Below, piece by piece: positions 16,498-25,014 of a stretch of 64,000 nucleotides of DNA. The position numbers and the translations under genes are program-made. The stretch comes from Tepidimicrobium xylanilyticum (GTDB taxonomy: Bacteria > Bacillota > Clostridia > Tissierellales > Tepidimicrobiaceae), in NCBI RefSeq assembly GCF_900106765.1, contig NZ_FNNG01000007.1, forward strand, positions 98,672 through 162,671, read 5' to 3'. Every line of letters starts with the position of its first letter. Within the stretch, counting starts at the first letter, position 1. The notes under the pieces are model-generated. The model ran no database searches, was not told the DNA's origin, and saw only the letters and a program-made list of their open reading frames with translations.

Positions 16498-17832
16498 TTG
16501 ACAGAAGGAAAAATTTCAAAAAAAATAATATTATTCGCATTCCCAATCTTTTTAGGTAGGCTGTTTCAGCAACTTTATAACGTTGTAGATTCCCTTGTAG
16601 TTGGTAATGTGCTTGGTAAGGAAGCGCTTGCAGCAGTAAGTTCTACAGGCAGTCTTATTTTTTTAATCGTAGGATTTATTAATGGAATCTTTATAGGATC
16701 ATCAGTTTTGATCTCTCAGTACTTTGGTGCAGATGACAAAAAAAAGCTTTCTACTGCAGTCCACACCACTATTGCCTTTGGATTTATAGCTGGAATTATA
16801 ATTACAATCATTGGAGTAGGATTTACGCCATTGTTTTTGAGATTAATGGGCACTCCAAATGATGTGTTTAGAGATGCAGTAACATATCTGAGATTATATT
16901 TTGCTGGGGGAATAGGAATTGTTATGTACAATGCCTGTATGGGGATATTTCAGGCAATTGGTGATAGTAAACGACCACTATACTATCTGATAATAGCTTC
17001 AATTGTAAACGTAGTGTTGGACCTATTATTTGTAGCTGTATACGATTTTGGTATAGGAGGTGCAGCTATTGCGACAGTAATTTCCCAATTTGTTAGCCTA
17101 ATTCTTGCATTTGTAAAACTGACAAAGGTTGATAGCTGTTATAAGATATACATAAAGAGTATAAAAATTGACTATAATATGCTCAAAAGCCTAATAAAAA
17201 TTGGCTTTCCTACGGGAATCCAAAATTCAGTAATTTCTTTTGCTAATGTAGTAGTTCAGACAAATATTAATAGCTTTGGATCCGTTGCTATGGCAGGTAG
17301 TGGCAGTTATTCAAAACTTGAAGGATTCTCTTTTTTGCCTATTACTAGCTTTAGCTTAGCTCTTACAACCTTTATTGGACAGAATCTTGGGGCTAAAAAA
17401 TATGATCGAGCTAAAAAAGGTGCTCGCTTTGGAATAATAGTTGGAGTATCTTTAGCAGAAATTATTGGTATTTTTATATGGATATTTGCCCCTAAGCTAA
17501 TAGGGTTCTTTAGTTCTGACCCAGAAGTTATAAGATATGGGGTCATGCAAGCAAGAACCATAAGCTTCTTTTACTTTTTATTGGCACTTTCCCATTGCAT
17601 TTCTGGAATACTCCGTGGAGCTGGTAAAACTAATGTCCCTATGTTAGTAATGTTAATAAGCTGGTGTTTAATTAGGATATCCTACATAACCATAATGGTT
17701 AAAATAATAGCAGACATAAGGGTTGTTTATTGGGCATATCCTCTTACTTGGACTATTAGCTCGATAATTTTTATCATCTACTATAAAAAAACTAACTGGA
17801 TGATGCCACATAAAGATTCACAGCTAATCTAA
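16498..17832 (+). CDS. MATE-family multidrug/sodium antiporter
   Basis: The 444-residue protein has about 12 membrane segments arranged as two MATE halves. PIFLGRLFQQLYNVVDSLVV near the N terminus and the matching FPTGIQNSVISFANVVVQTN at the start of the second half are the family's repeat signatures. It should export organic cations or metabolites in exchange for Na+ or H+. The start is TTG, with GAGGAGG 10 nt upstream; no ATG is available nearby. It is not linked to a visible regulator. Confidence 0.92.
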   Translation: MTEGKISKKIILFAFPIFLGRLFQQLYNVVDSLVVGNVLGKEALAAVSSTGSLIFLIVGFINGIFIGSSVLISQYFGADDKKKLSTAVHTTIAFGFIAGIIITIIGVGFTPLFLRLMGTPNDVFRDAVTYLRLYFAGGIGIVMYNACMGIFQAIGDSKRPLYYLIIASIVNVVLDLLFVAVYDFGIGGAAIATVISQFVSLILAFVKLTKVDSCYKIYIKSIKIDYNMLKSLIKIGFPTGIQNSVISFANVVVQTNINSFGSVAMAGSGSYSKLEGFSFLPITSFSLALTTFIGQNLGAKKYDRAKKGARFGIIVGVSLAEIIGIFIWIFAPKLIGFFSSDPEVIRYGVMQARTISFFYFLLALSHCISGILRGAGKTNVPMLVMLISWCLIRISYITIMVKIIADIRVVYWAYPLTWTISSIIFIIYYKKTNWMMPHKDSQLI

Positions 17833-18002
17833 ATCAATTAACTTTTCTTTAACCCATATAGCTTATACTATACTGAGATTGGACTATCAATTTTATCAAT
17901 AATAAAGTTGCTTCTATAAAGATATACTATTATTCCTAATCATATTTAATGATATAATTAAGAGTAGTCAAATAGCTAATGGATTCGATAAGGAGGAAAA
18001 GT

Positions 18003-18809
18003 ATGGATATTAAACTCAGTGTGGATATAATTGAATCGTATTTAGATTTAGACCGTAAACCAGTAGGAGTTAAATTTTTTTTCGATAAGGACGAATTCAA
18101 AAAATTTGATGTTCCTCAAAGAGATCGCAAAGTAACCTATTGTAACTCAGTACAACTTGCAAGTAAAGGTAAATCTATGAAGCTAACTAAAGAAAATCAA
18201 GCATGTCCTAATGGAGCAATGGCTCTAAAGATGAGAGAAATACCCGAACCAATGGCAAGTGGTAAAGCAAGGTTTAGTAAAAACATCTATCACGACATAG
18301 AAATATCAAAAAGCATTAGCGATAGCATGTTATTCTTAAAAGAAGAACCTGTTGGATATGCAGTTATGCCCCTTGATGACTATGAAGAAGCACCCCATGT
18401 TGTAATTGTAGTAAGCAGCCCATATAATATCATGCGAATGATACAGGGACATGCCTACTTTAATGGTTATACATCTAACTTAAGGACTTGTGGGCTTCAA
18501 GCAGTTTGTCAGGACTTGACTACCTATCCATATAATACTAAGGATATCAATATTACGTTATTATGTCCTGGAACTCGCTTAGTTGCAAACTGGAAAATTA
18601 ATGAAATAGGAATTGGCATTCCTTTCGAAAAATGGTATGAGGTTGTAGAAGGCGTTAAAGAAACAGCTAACCCATTTGAAAGAAATAATATGAAGGAAGG
18701 TATTGTAGAGAGATTAAAAGAACGCGGATTAGATGCTAGCGTTATAAGATTCAATGAAAATTATGATGATGGATCTTATTCTGGGGGGAAAATCGAGATT
18801 AAAGAATAG
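18003..18809 (+). CDS. DUF169-domain protein
   Basis: A 268-residue soluble protein of the DUF169 family, whose biochemical role is not known. Typical features are RKPVGVKFFFDKDEF near the N terminus, a cysteine in ACPNGAMALKM, and GYTSNLRTCGLQAVCQD in the middle. The ATG at 18003 is preceded by AAGGAGG at 7 nt. The upstream in-frame ATG at 17979 would place this ribosome site inside the gene. It is monocistronic with a clear terminator. Conserved cysteines suggest metal or cluster binding, which is inference. Confidence 0.88.
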   Translation: MDIKLSVDIIESYLDLDRKPVGVKFFFDKDEFKKFDVPQRDRKVTYCNSVQLASKGKSMKLTKENQACPNGAMALKMREIPEPMASGKARFSKNIYHDIEISKSISDSMLFLKEEPVGYAVMPLDDYEEAPHVVIVVSSPYNIMRMIQGHAYFNGYTSNLRTCGLQAVCQDLTTYPYNTKDINITLLCPGTRLVANWKINEIGIGIPFEKWYEVVEGVKETANPFERNNMKEGIVERLKERGLDASVIRFNENYDDGSYSGGKIEIKE

Positions 18810-18874
18810 CATTATACAATAGAATATATAACACTATATACTCCCATTACTTAGCAATAAACTATTACAGGAAT

Positions 18875-18908
18875 AAAATCAAGTGGTATTTACACCACTT
18901 GATTTTTT
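18875..18908 (+). terminator. Terminator after the DUF169 gene
   Basis: A perfect 13-bp stem (18875-18887 with 18894-18906) is followed by a T-run. Confidence 0.9.
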
Positions 18909-19086
18909 ATACTTATGTTAATTATCTATTCTGTCTAGTCAATGGTTCCACCCTTTATTCTCCGCATATTATCAAACTTTCCTGCTATTTCTATATCTTG
19001 AGTTGCTATGACCTTGTAGGAATCTTAGTTTGATGTATGTTCATAGTCTGCTCTATAATTTCCTTCAATTATTTGTCCTAATAAAC

Positions 19087-19725
19087 CTACTTTTTCAAGA
19101 ACAAATCTTTCCTCTTTAACCCATTTAATTTAACTGTCTTTCGCCATCCTATTTCTGCAGCCAGTTTATATAGAATTCTTGGGAAGTTTGGTGTAATGAA
19201 TAGATCTTCCCCTGATGAACCTTTTAATATGTTTCTTGCAAGTTTTTCAAAGGCTAGCCCTAAATTTTTCTTAGGTCCATGACCAATTGGTACATTTTTT
19301 ACTGCTGTAATCATACCACCTGCACCAACTCCGATACCCTGTCCCCACCCCAGTCCTGCTTTTTTGCACCAATTCTTCATCATTTCAATTGCCAAAGCAT
19401 TCTGATGACCTTCATAAAATCCGCAGTTTATAATAGAATAGACAATAATATTCTTTTCTTTTATAGTTGAAAAAAAGCCTTCTAACTGAATAAGACAATT
19501 CAACATATGGGATGGGATGCCATCTACATATATGGGAAAAGCAAACACTAGAACATTATTTTCTGCCAGTGTCTCCATTTCTTCTCCATCCAATTGCGGT
19601 TTTCTAAAGTGATATTCAGAAATTGAAATATCATCATGGTCTAGAAAGCTCCTCAGCTCATAGAGGAGACAAGCTGAAGCGCTATCTTTAACTTTGGAGC
19701 TTCCGTTTATAAGGGCAATTTTCAT
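19087..19725 (-). CDS. Flavodoxin-fold NAD(P)H-dependent oxidoreductase
   Basis: A 212-residue protein. LINGSSKVKDSASACLL near the N terminus is the flavin phosphate loop of the FMN reductase/flavodoxin-like superfamily. VFAFPIYVDGIPSHMLNCL is the second family strand. The C-terminal third has no match in short flavodoxins and may contact a partner. It overlaps the preceding flavodoxin-like gene by 4 nt and lies in the TetR operon, so the two may form one reductase system. The substrate is unknown. Confidence 0.82.
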   Translation of the reverse strand: MKIALINGSSKVKDSASACLLYELRSFLDHDDISISEYHFRKPQLDGEEMETLAENNVLVFAFPIYVDGIPSHMLNCLIQLEGFFSTIKEKNIIVYSIINCGFYEGHQNALAIEMMKNWCKKAGLGWGQGIGVGAGGMITAVKNVPIGHGPKKNLGLAFEKLARNILKGSSGEDLFITPNFPRILYKLAAEIGWRKTVKLNGLKRKDLFLKK

Positions 19726-20225
19726 AATATTTTTCCCTCCATTTCGGTGATATTATCAACAAATATAACTCTATATACATTACAATCTAAGTTTATAGCA
19801 TTTGCTTTTACCAATCTTAAAGCAGTTTGTTTTTCATCTTCTGTAATGCTTTCCCCATAAAACCATACCTGCAAGTTAAAGATATTATCATATCGTCTTC
19901 TATGATGCATTTCTCCATTCCTTATTACAAAATAAGGATGGATGTAGGAAATACTTCGGTCTAATACATTTTTTACAAATGGACTAAATCCACCATAACA
20001 GCATTTACTAATAATAATTACATCTTTACATTTTGATAAATACTCTCCCATATCTCCATACTTATCCCGGATTACACAGGCTGCAGGTGTCTTTACCCAA
20101 CAACCAAAGCACCCTATGCAATGATGTATTGTTCCATCATCTGAAATAACCATTGTGTCACTTAATAAATCAGGAAATAACTTTTGAAAATCCTCTGTTT
20201 CTAAATCATGTATAACTAATCTCAT
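19722..20225 (-). CDS. Flavodoxin-family reductase with Cys-rich loop
   Basis: About 167 residues, starting at the ATG at 20225. AGAGGTG lies 6 nt upstream; ATGs two or more codons earlier overlap that site. The motif HCIGCFGCWVKTPAACVIRD is the cysteine-rich active-site loop of a subgroup of NADPH-dependent FMN reductase-like proteins. CCYGGFSPFVKNVLDR is the flavin-side strand. It sits between the TetR gene (48 nt upstream) and a second flavodoxin-fold gene, so it is probably induced by the TetR ligand. Confidence 0.82.
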   Translation of the reverse strand: MRLVIHDLETEDFQKLFPDLLSDTMVISDDGTIHHCIGCFGCWVKTPAACVIRDKYGDMGEYLSKCKDVIIISKCCYGGFSPFVKNVLDRSISYIHPYFVIRNGEMHHRRRYDNIFNLQVWFYGESITEDEKQTALRLVKANAINLDCNVYRVIFVDNITEMEGKIL

Positions 20226-20273
20226 TTTCATCACCTCTTTTATACATAATAACCCCTCATTAACCACAATTTT

Positions 20274-20843
20274 TTAAAGCTTCCCCTTCTTCCACAATCT
20301 TGATATGATAACATCTTGCCCCATTTCCATAAGGATTTCGATAAAATATTCATTAGTTTTATCTTCAAGGATACCAGCACAAAGAAAAGCAGAAAGCCCA
20401 TGGGTAAAGATATGCATTTTATTAAGAATCTGCTTTAATTCCATATCATCAAAATCTTTCAAAGTTTCCTCCATCTTCATCAATTTTATATTCCTATCTT
20501 CAAAGCTTTCAAAAAGGGATTTGTATTTGCTGTTTTCCATAAAAAGAGTCTTATAAATCATGGTATAATCCCTTGCAAAGCAAAGAAGGCCAACTCCTAT
20601 ATTTAAAAACTTGTTTTCCGTGTATTCCTTTTCTGTATATACTCTCAATATGTCAAATGCATTCTCCAACACCTTCTGTTTTAACTCGTCCATATTCTTA
20701 AAGTTTGCATAGATAGGTGCAGTGGAACATCCCATATGGGATGCTACATTCCTGGCAGTAACACTATCTATGCCTTTATTTTTAAATATATTGAAAGCAG
20801 CTTCAAGGATTTCTTCCCCTGTAAAAACAGTTTTTCTTGCCAT
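20274..20843 (-). CDS. TetR-family repressor
   Basis: A 189-residue regulator with an N-terminal helix-turn-helix (GEEILEAAFNIFKNKGID, VTARNVASHMGCSTAPIYAN). The C-terminal ligand domain is helical. It is the first gene of a three-gene operon with two flavodoxin-fold oxidoreductases, and a 32-bp palindrome lies directly upstream. Autorepression of the operon, released by a small molecule or redox signal, is the likely logic. Confidence 0.88.
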   Translation of the reverse strand: MARKTVFTGEEILEAAFNIFKNKGIDSVTARNVASHMGCSTAPIYANFKNMDELKQKVLENAFDILRVYTEKEYTENKFLNIGVGLLCFARDYTMIYKTLFMENSKYKSLFESFEDRNIKLMKMEETLKDFDDMELKQILNKMHIFTHGLSAFLCAGILEDKTNEYFIEILMEMGQDVIISRLWKKGKL

Positions 20844-20884
20844 ACTATCCTCCTAAAAGCAGTGTTTATAAAATGAACATTTTT

Positions 20885-20916
20885 AAATAACATACGTTAT
20901 GTAACATATGTTATTT
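20885..20916. promoter_or_regulatory. Palindromic operator of the TetR operon
   Basis: AAATAACATA (20885-20894) is repeated inverted as TATGTTATTT (20907-20916) around a partly symmetrical centre. It starts 42 nt upstream of the repressor start, where a TetR operator is expected. Confidence 0.75.
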
Positions 20917-21054
20917 TATCACTAGCAAAAACTTCTGTCAATAATTGTTTTATCTTTTCCAAACATTTTGAAAAATTATAAATATGTTAAATTCATCATT
21001 GTAATTTAACCATCTTTTGTTGGTCTGAGGAAATAAATACAAGGCAAAAAATTT

Positions 21055-21080
21055 AAAAACAGTAGACTAAATCTACTGTC
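21055..21080 (-). terminator. Terminator of the second FecBCD-type importer operon
   Basis: ACAGTAGA (21059-21066) pairs with TCTACTGT (21072-21079). The minus-strand sequence that follows is T-rich. Confidence 0.75.
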
Positions 21081-21845
21081 TTAAATAGAAAAAATATATT
21101 GGCTTTGGCCCTTTTTATCCATATTTACTTCCTCGCACTTAACTTGGAATACTCGCTCTATTTCTTTACTACTATATACAGCCTTAGGAGAATCAAATAT
21201 TACTATTTCTCCCCTATCCATTAAACAGACTTTATCTGAAATGCTAAGGGCACTGTTTAAATCGTGAATGACCATGATTACTGCCTTTCCCATTCTCTTC
21301 AACTCTTTTATAATATCCAGTATCTCCAGCTGGTGGTTTATATCCAAATAGGTGGTTGGTTCATCTAAAAATATATAATCCGTATCCTGGGCAAGGACCA
21401 TTCCAATATATACTTTCTGCCGCTCTCCTCCTGATAATTCCCTAAGCTTTTTATCTTTGTATTTTTTAATTCCCAACTTCTTCATAGCCCTTTCAACCAT
21501 GGCCCTGTCTTCAGCTTGAGGAATTCTAGGAAAACCTAAATAGGGAAATCGGCCGTGCATAACCAGGTTATAAACGGATATGTTAGGGGCATTCCTCATT
21601 TGGGGAAGGAAAGATACCTTTCTTGCTAACTTCTTTTCAGGAATATTATAGATACTTTCGCCATTGAGTATAATATCACCAGAGAAGGGCTTAAGTAACT
21701 TAGATGCTGTTTTTAGTAAAGTAGTCTTACCACAGCCATTCTTTCCAATTATGCTAGTAATACTTCCTTTCTCAAAGGATATGTTGATATTTTTTATTAC
21801 CTCAATCCCATTATATCCAGCAGTAATATCCTTTAATTTAATCAT
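21081..21845 (-). CDS. ABC importer ATPase, FecE/BtuD type (second system)
   Basis: A 254-residue ATPase with Walker A GKNGCGKTT, signature LSGGERQK, Walker B YIFLDEPTTYLD and switch histidine in VIHDLNSAL. Its start overlaps the permease end by 8 nt. It belongs with the permease and binding protein directly upstream. Unlike the first importer, no Fur box precedes this operon; a LysR-type box does. Confidence 0.92.
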   Translation of the reverse strand: MIKLKDITAGYNGIEVIKNINISFEKGSITSIIGKNGCGKTTLLKTASKLLKPFSGDIILNGESIYNIPEKKLARKVSFLPQMRNAPNISVYNLVMHGRFPYLGFPRIPQAEDRAMVERAMKKLGIKKYKDKKLRELSGGERQKVYIGMVLAQDTDYIFLDEPTTYLDINHQLEILDIIKELKRMGKAVIMVIHDLNSALSISDKVCLMDRGEIVIFDSPKAVYSSKEIERVFQVKCEEVNMDKKGQSQYIFSI

Positions 21846-22902
21846 CTATAAGCCTCCTCTTTCGCTTAAACAATAGATATATGAAGAAGGGTCCTCCCAA
21901 AAATGACATGATAATCCCAACGGAAACTTCGTAGGGAGCAAATAAGGTCCGAGCCAATATATCACAAAATAGGGTAAATAAGCTGCCTAGCAAGGCTGAA
22001 ACAGGAACAAGTAGCCTATTATCATATCCTATAATAAATCTAGCTGCATGAGGAACAATTAGTCCTACAAAGCCTAGTAATCCAGCAAAGCTTATTGCAC
22101 TACCTGAAAGTAAAGATGAAAGCAGGATAAATATAAAGCGATAGCTGGAAACCTTTAATCCTAAGGATTTAGCCGTTTCATCCCCTAAGGATAAAATGTT
22201 CATATCGTAGCTAAGTATAAAAGTTAATATAAAGGATATAAATATAAGCACTCCGGGTAATTTAATACCATCCATGGTAACACCAGCTAGTCCACCAATT
22301 AAAAAGCTGGTCCTACCTATGGCAGTATCTGGCCAGAGGGTTAAAATGGTATCGGTAATAGCTCCAATAAAGCTTGATACTGCTACACCAGACAGTACTA
22401 TTGTAACCCTTGATGCTCCAGTTTTCTTTGCTATAGAGTAGACCAATAGTGTGGCTATAAGGGCCCCAACAAAAGCTGCTAAAGGTATTAAAGCTATATA
22501 ATAAGGAAATAAGGCCATAATCAGGGTGGTAAACAAGCCTGCCCCTGAATTGACTCCTATAATACTTGGCCCTGCCAGGGCATTATTAAGAACCGTTTGT
22601 AATATTAGCCCCGATAAGGATAAAGCACAGCCAGTCAATATGGCTGCTAAGGTTCTGGGTATCCTAACATAGTGTATAATCTGAAATTCCTTTGTAATTT
22701 CATCTCCTTTGAATAGAACAGAATATACTTTCGACAATGGTATGCTGGATGATCCAATGCTTATACTCAATGCTATTAAGAATAGCAATAGAATAGCTAA
22801 TAAAGCTATAACAAAAAAGTTATAGCTTTTAGTATTCTTAATTAAAAATTTCTGGGTAGATAATTTCTGCAAGGTATCTATAGCTTTCACCCCATTTTGC
22901 AT
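21838..22902 (-). CDS. FecCD-family permease (second system)
   Basis: A 354-residue multi-spanning protein with RIPRTLAAILTGCALSLSG and GFVGLIVPHAARFIIG as FecCD signatures. The frame overlaps the end of the binding protein by 65 nt. The listed ATG at 22902 lacks a good ribosome site, so the true start may be a later codon within the overlap. Translation is probably coupled to the upstream gene. Substrates of the family are iron chelates, heme or cobalamin. Confidence 0.88.
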   Translation of the reverse strand: MQNGVKAIDTLQKLSTQKFLIKNTKSYNFFVIALLAILLLFLIALSISIGSSSIPLSKVYSVLFKGDEITKEFQIIHYVRIPRTLAAILTGCALSLSGLILQTVLNNALAGPSIIGVNSGAGLFTTLIMALFPYYIALIPLAAFVGALIATLLVYSIAKKTGASRVTIVLSGVAVSSFIGAITDTILTLWPDTAIGRTSFLIGGLAGVTMDGIKLPGVLIFISFILTFILSYDMNILSLGDETAKSLGLKVSSYRFIFILLSSLLSGSAISFAGLLGFVGLIVPHAARFIIGYDNRLLVPVSALLGSLFTLFCDILARTLFAPYEVSVGIIMSFLGGPFFIYLLFKRKRRLIDD

Positions 22903-23794
22903 TTGGTTTGTAGTGGAACAATTCCTTAGGTAGTATTATATATCTGTCATTTTTGACAGCAGTTAAGTTATTCCAAGCTGGATTTTTTTCAATTCCATTT
23001 TTTAAGGCTTCAAGGGCTTTTTCAGTGTTCCCCATAGTGGTAACAAATATATAATCTGGGTCTTCCTCGATTATCTCTTCCATACTCAATTCTTCTAGTA
23101 AAGATGGATGCTTATTAGCAATGTTTACAGTTCCTAAATCTTCTAACATCTTACAAGTCAAATTGTCATCCTTTTTAGCCTTTGCTCCACTGGAAAAGGC
23201 ACGGACAAACAATACAGCGGGCTTTTCTTGGGCTTTGTCCTCCACTTTAGATAATATGTCATCTATTTCTTCCTTAACCTTCAGTCCATTTTCCTCATAT
23301 AAGTCCTTCTTCTCTGTAATATCCGTACAAATATACAACATATTTAAATAATCCTCAAAATACTCTACCTTAAAATAGGCATGAGCTATGTTGGCATCAT
23401 TGAGTATTTCAGACATCTTTAATTGATTTTCTATATCTGGGGATAGTATTACAAAATCTGGGGATAAGGACAATATTTCCTCTACACTGGGGTCCTTTAC
23501 AGTACCTACAATACTAATTTCATCCGATACCTCAAATCGATTTTCTTTAACCACATCATCAGTTGCTCCTATTATTTCCCCTCCAGCCAACATCCATGTC
23601 TCTGCATAAGAACCTACTAAAGATACAACCCTTTCCGGTTTCTTTTCTAATATAACTAAATTGTCAAGGGAATCTATAAAGGTATAATATGCTTCTTGAT
23701 TTTTACTATCTATATTGGCACTTTTGTTACTACATCCAGTTAATGCAAGAATTAACAATGCTAATAATATTAGAGCTTTTCTTATCAATTTCAT
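22838..23794 (-). CDS. Substrate-binding lipoprotein (second system)
   Basis: A 318-residue lipoprotein with a signal peptide ending LALTGCSNK (Cys at residue 21). A FecB/BtuF-like domain follows (ERVVSLVGSYAETWMLAGGE, LSPDFVILSPDIE). The start follows TAGGAGG. It heads the operon. The LysR-type box at 23899-23913 lies about 105 bp upstream of the start, so control by the neighbouring LysR protein is likely. The ligand is unknown. Use in sulfite reduction (for example supply of iron or a siroheme-related tetrapyrrole) is inferred only from the shared box. Confidence 0.9.
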   Translation of the reverse strand: MKLIRKALILLALLILALTGCSNKSANIDSKNQEAYYTFIDSLDNLVILEKKPERVVSLVGSYAETWMLAGGEIIGATDDVVKENRFEVSDEISIVGTVKDPSVEEILSLSPDFVILSPDIENQLKMSEILNDANIAHAYFKVEYFEDYLNMLYICTDITEKKDLYEENGLKVKEEIDDILSKVEDKAQEKPAVLFVRAFSSGAKAKKDDNLTCKMLEDLGTVNIANKHPSLLEELSMEEIIEEDPDYIFVTTMGNTEKALEALKNGIEKNPAWNNLTAVKNDRYIILPKELFHYKPNAKWGESYRYLAEIIYPEIFN

Positions 23795-23898
23795 ACCTCC
23801 TAATTGTGGTCCATATTATTTACAGCACGTTAATCATTCTACATTGTATGGTATCATTTTATAAATCTAATTTAAAATATAATAATATAATCACAATT

Positions 23899-23913
23899 AT
23901 AGGTTTTACCTAT
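23899..23913. promoter_or_regulatory. LysR-type T-N11-A palindrome upstream of the importer
   Basis: ATAGGTTTTACCTAT is a perfect 6-3-6 palindrome matching the T-N11-A form of LysR sites. The identical 15-mer occurs at 24905-24919. Confidence 0.72.
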
Positions 23914-23919
23914 ATAAGT

Positions 23920-23942
23920 AAAAAAGACTTCCATAGGAAGCC
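23920..23942 (-). terminator. Terminator of the LysR gene
   Basis: On the minus strand, GGCTTCC and GGAAGTC form a 7-bp stem with one G-U pair, followed by six T. It ends just before the LysR-type box at 23899-23913. Confidence 0.72.
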
Positions 23943-23943
23943 T

Positions 23944-24867
23944 TCATTTTATTAATCTACTTTCCGAGTCAGTTTTTATACGAGTGGATTTATTTTTATA
24001 ATCCCTTATAATTTCTATTAAACTTTCCATTCCCTTAGTTAACACCTTGTCCTTATGATACACTATGCTGAAATATCTATCCCAAGCTCCCTCTGCACAT
24101 TCGATAATATGAATTTGGGAGTTCTTTACTTCCTCCTCTACTAAACAGATGGAGATTACTGCTAAATAGTTATTGTTTATTACTTCTTTTTTTATAGCCT
24201 CTGGGCTATTGCCCTCAAAGGCAATTTTTATATCTAACCCATTTTCAGCCATATATCTTTCAAATAACTCTCTTGTTCCGCTTCCCTTTTCCCTCATAGC
24301 AAAGTTTTCATTTGCAAGTTCTTCTAATTTAATGGTCTTCTTCCTTGCAAAGGGATGTTTAGTGCTGCAGATGAGGACCAGATAGTCATTAACTTCTGGA
24401 ATGGAAATTAAATCGGAACTCTTTATTTGCCCTTCTACTATTCCAATATCTATTTCAGACTTTAAAAGCTTATTCTCAATAAGCCGAGTATTATTCATAT
24501 AGGAATATACCTCTATATTGGGCTCTTTTTTGTTAAATCTATTTATTACATCACTTAATATGGCCTCACCTACAGTTATGGTTGCCCCTATTCTTATTTT
24601 TTCTTTTTTACTTAGATTGAACATCTTTTCCTCTAAGTCATCAAATTGTTTTACTAGGCTTTTAGCATAGGTAAAGAGCCTTCTCCCTGCATCGGTAATA
24701 TATAACCTCCTATTTAAGCGCTCAAATAATAGGACTCCGTAATGCTCTTCTAATTCCCTAATAGCTTGACTTACTGTAGGTTGGGAAATATAGAGTTTAG
24801 CTGCTGCTGCATTCATGCTCTTATTTTTTACTACTTCTAAAAAAATCCTTAAATGCCTAATGGTCAC
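23944..24867 (-). CDS. LysR-family regulator of sulfur/importer genes
   Basis: The 307-residue protein has an N-terminal winged helix (MTIRHLRIFLEVVKNKSMNA, LYISQPTVSQAIRELEEHYG). The effector domain resembles CysL, YeiE and CbbR types (GATITVGEAILSDVINRFNK). It is divergent from the CoA-disulfide-reductase/sulfite-reductase operon. Identical palindromes lie 38 bp upstream of its own start and upstream of the importer. It probably activates both operons in response to a sulfur compound such as sulfite. The effector identity is inference. Confidence 0.88.
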   Translation of the reverse strand: MTIRHLRIFLEVVKNKSMNAAAAKLYISQPTVSQAIRELEEHYGVLLFERLNRRLYITDAGRRLFTYAKSLVKQFDDLEEKMFNLSKKEKIRIGATITVGEAILSDVINRFNKKEPNIEVYSYMNNTRLIENKLLKSEIDIGIVEGQIKSSDLISIPEVNDYLVLICSTKHPFARKKTIKLEELANENFAMREKGSGTRELFERYMAENGLDIKIAFEGNSPEAIKKEVINNNYLAVISICLVEEEVKNSQIHIIECAEGAWDRYFSIVYHKDKVLTKGMESLIEIIRDYKNKSTRIKTDSESRLIK

Positions 24868-24904
24868 TTTTACCCTCCTAATATTAAACTCCGATTTATT
24901 GTTA

Positions 24905-24919
24905 ATAGGTTTTACCTAT
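24905..24919. promoter_or_regulatory. LysR-type box between lysR and the sulfur operon
   Basis: ATAGGTTTTACCTAT, identical to the site at 23899, lies 38 bp upstream of the LysR start and about 96 bp upstream of the divergent reductase start. That is a typical place for autoregulation and activation. Confidence 0.78.
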
Positions 24920-25014
24920 AAACATGATTAGATTTTATCATTTTACCAGCTTCCAAACAAGTGTTATATTGTTGATAAGATGATCGTTAATCAATTAGCA
25001 AGGAGAGTGGCATC

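Noticed and set aside
18910..19086. Minus-strand coding-like piece (QIIEGNYRADYEHTSN, then ATQDIEIAGKFDNMRRIKGG)
   Set aside because: It is interrupted by a stop, has no start, and could not be assigned to any family. It may be the tail of a lost gene but is too weak to list.
23795..23919. Fur box upstream of the second importer
   Set aside because: No sequence close to the 7-1-7 consensus is present there. Only the LysR-type palindrome is found.
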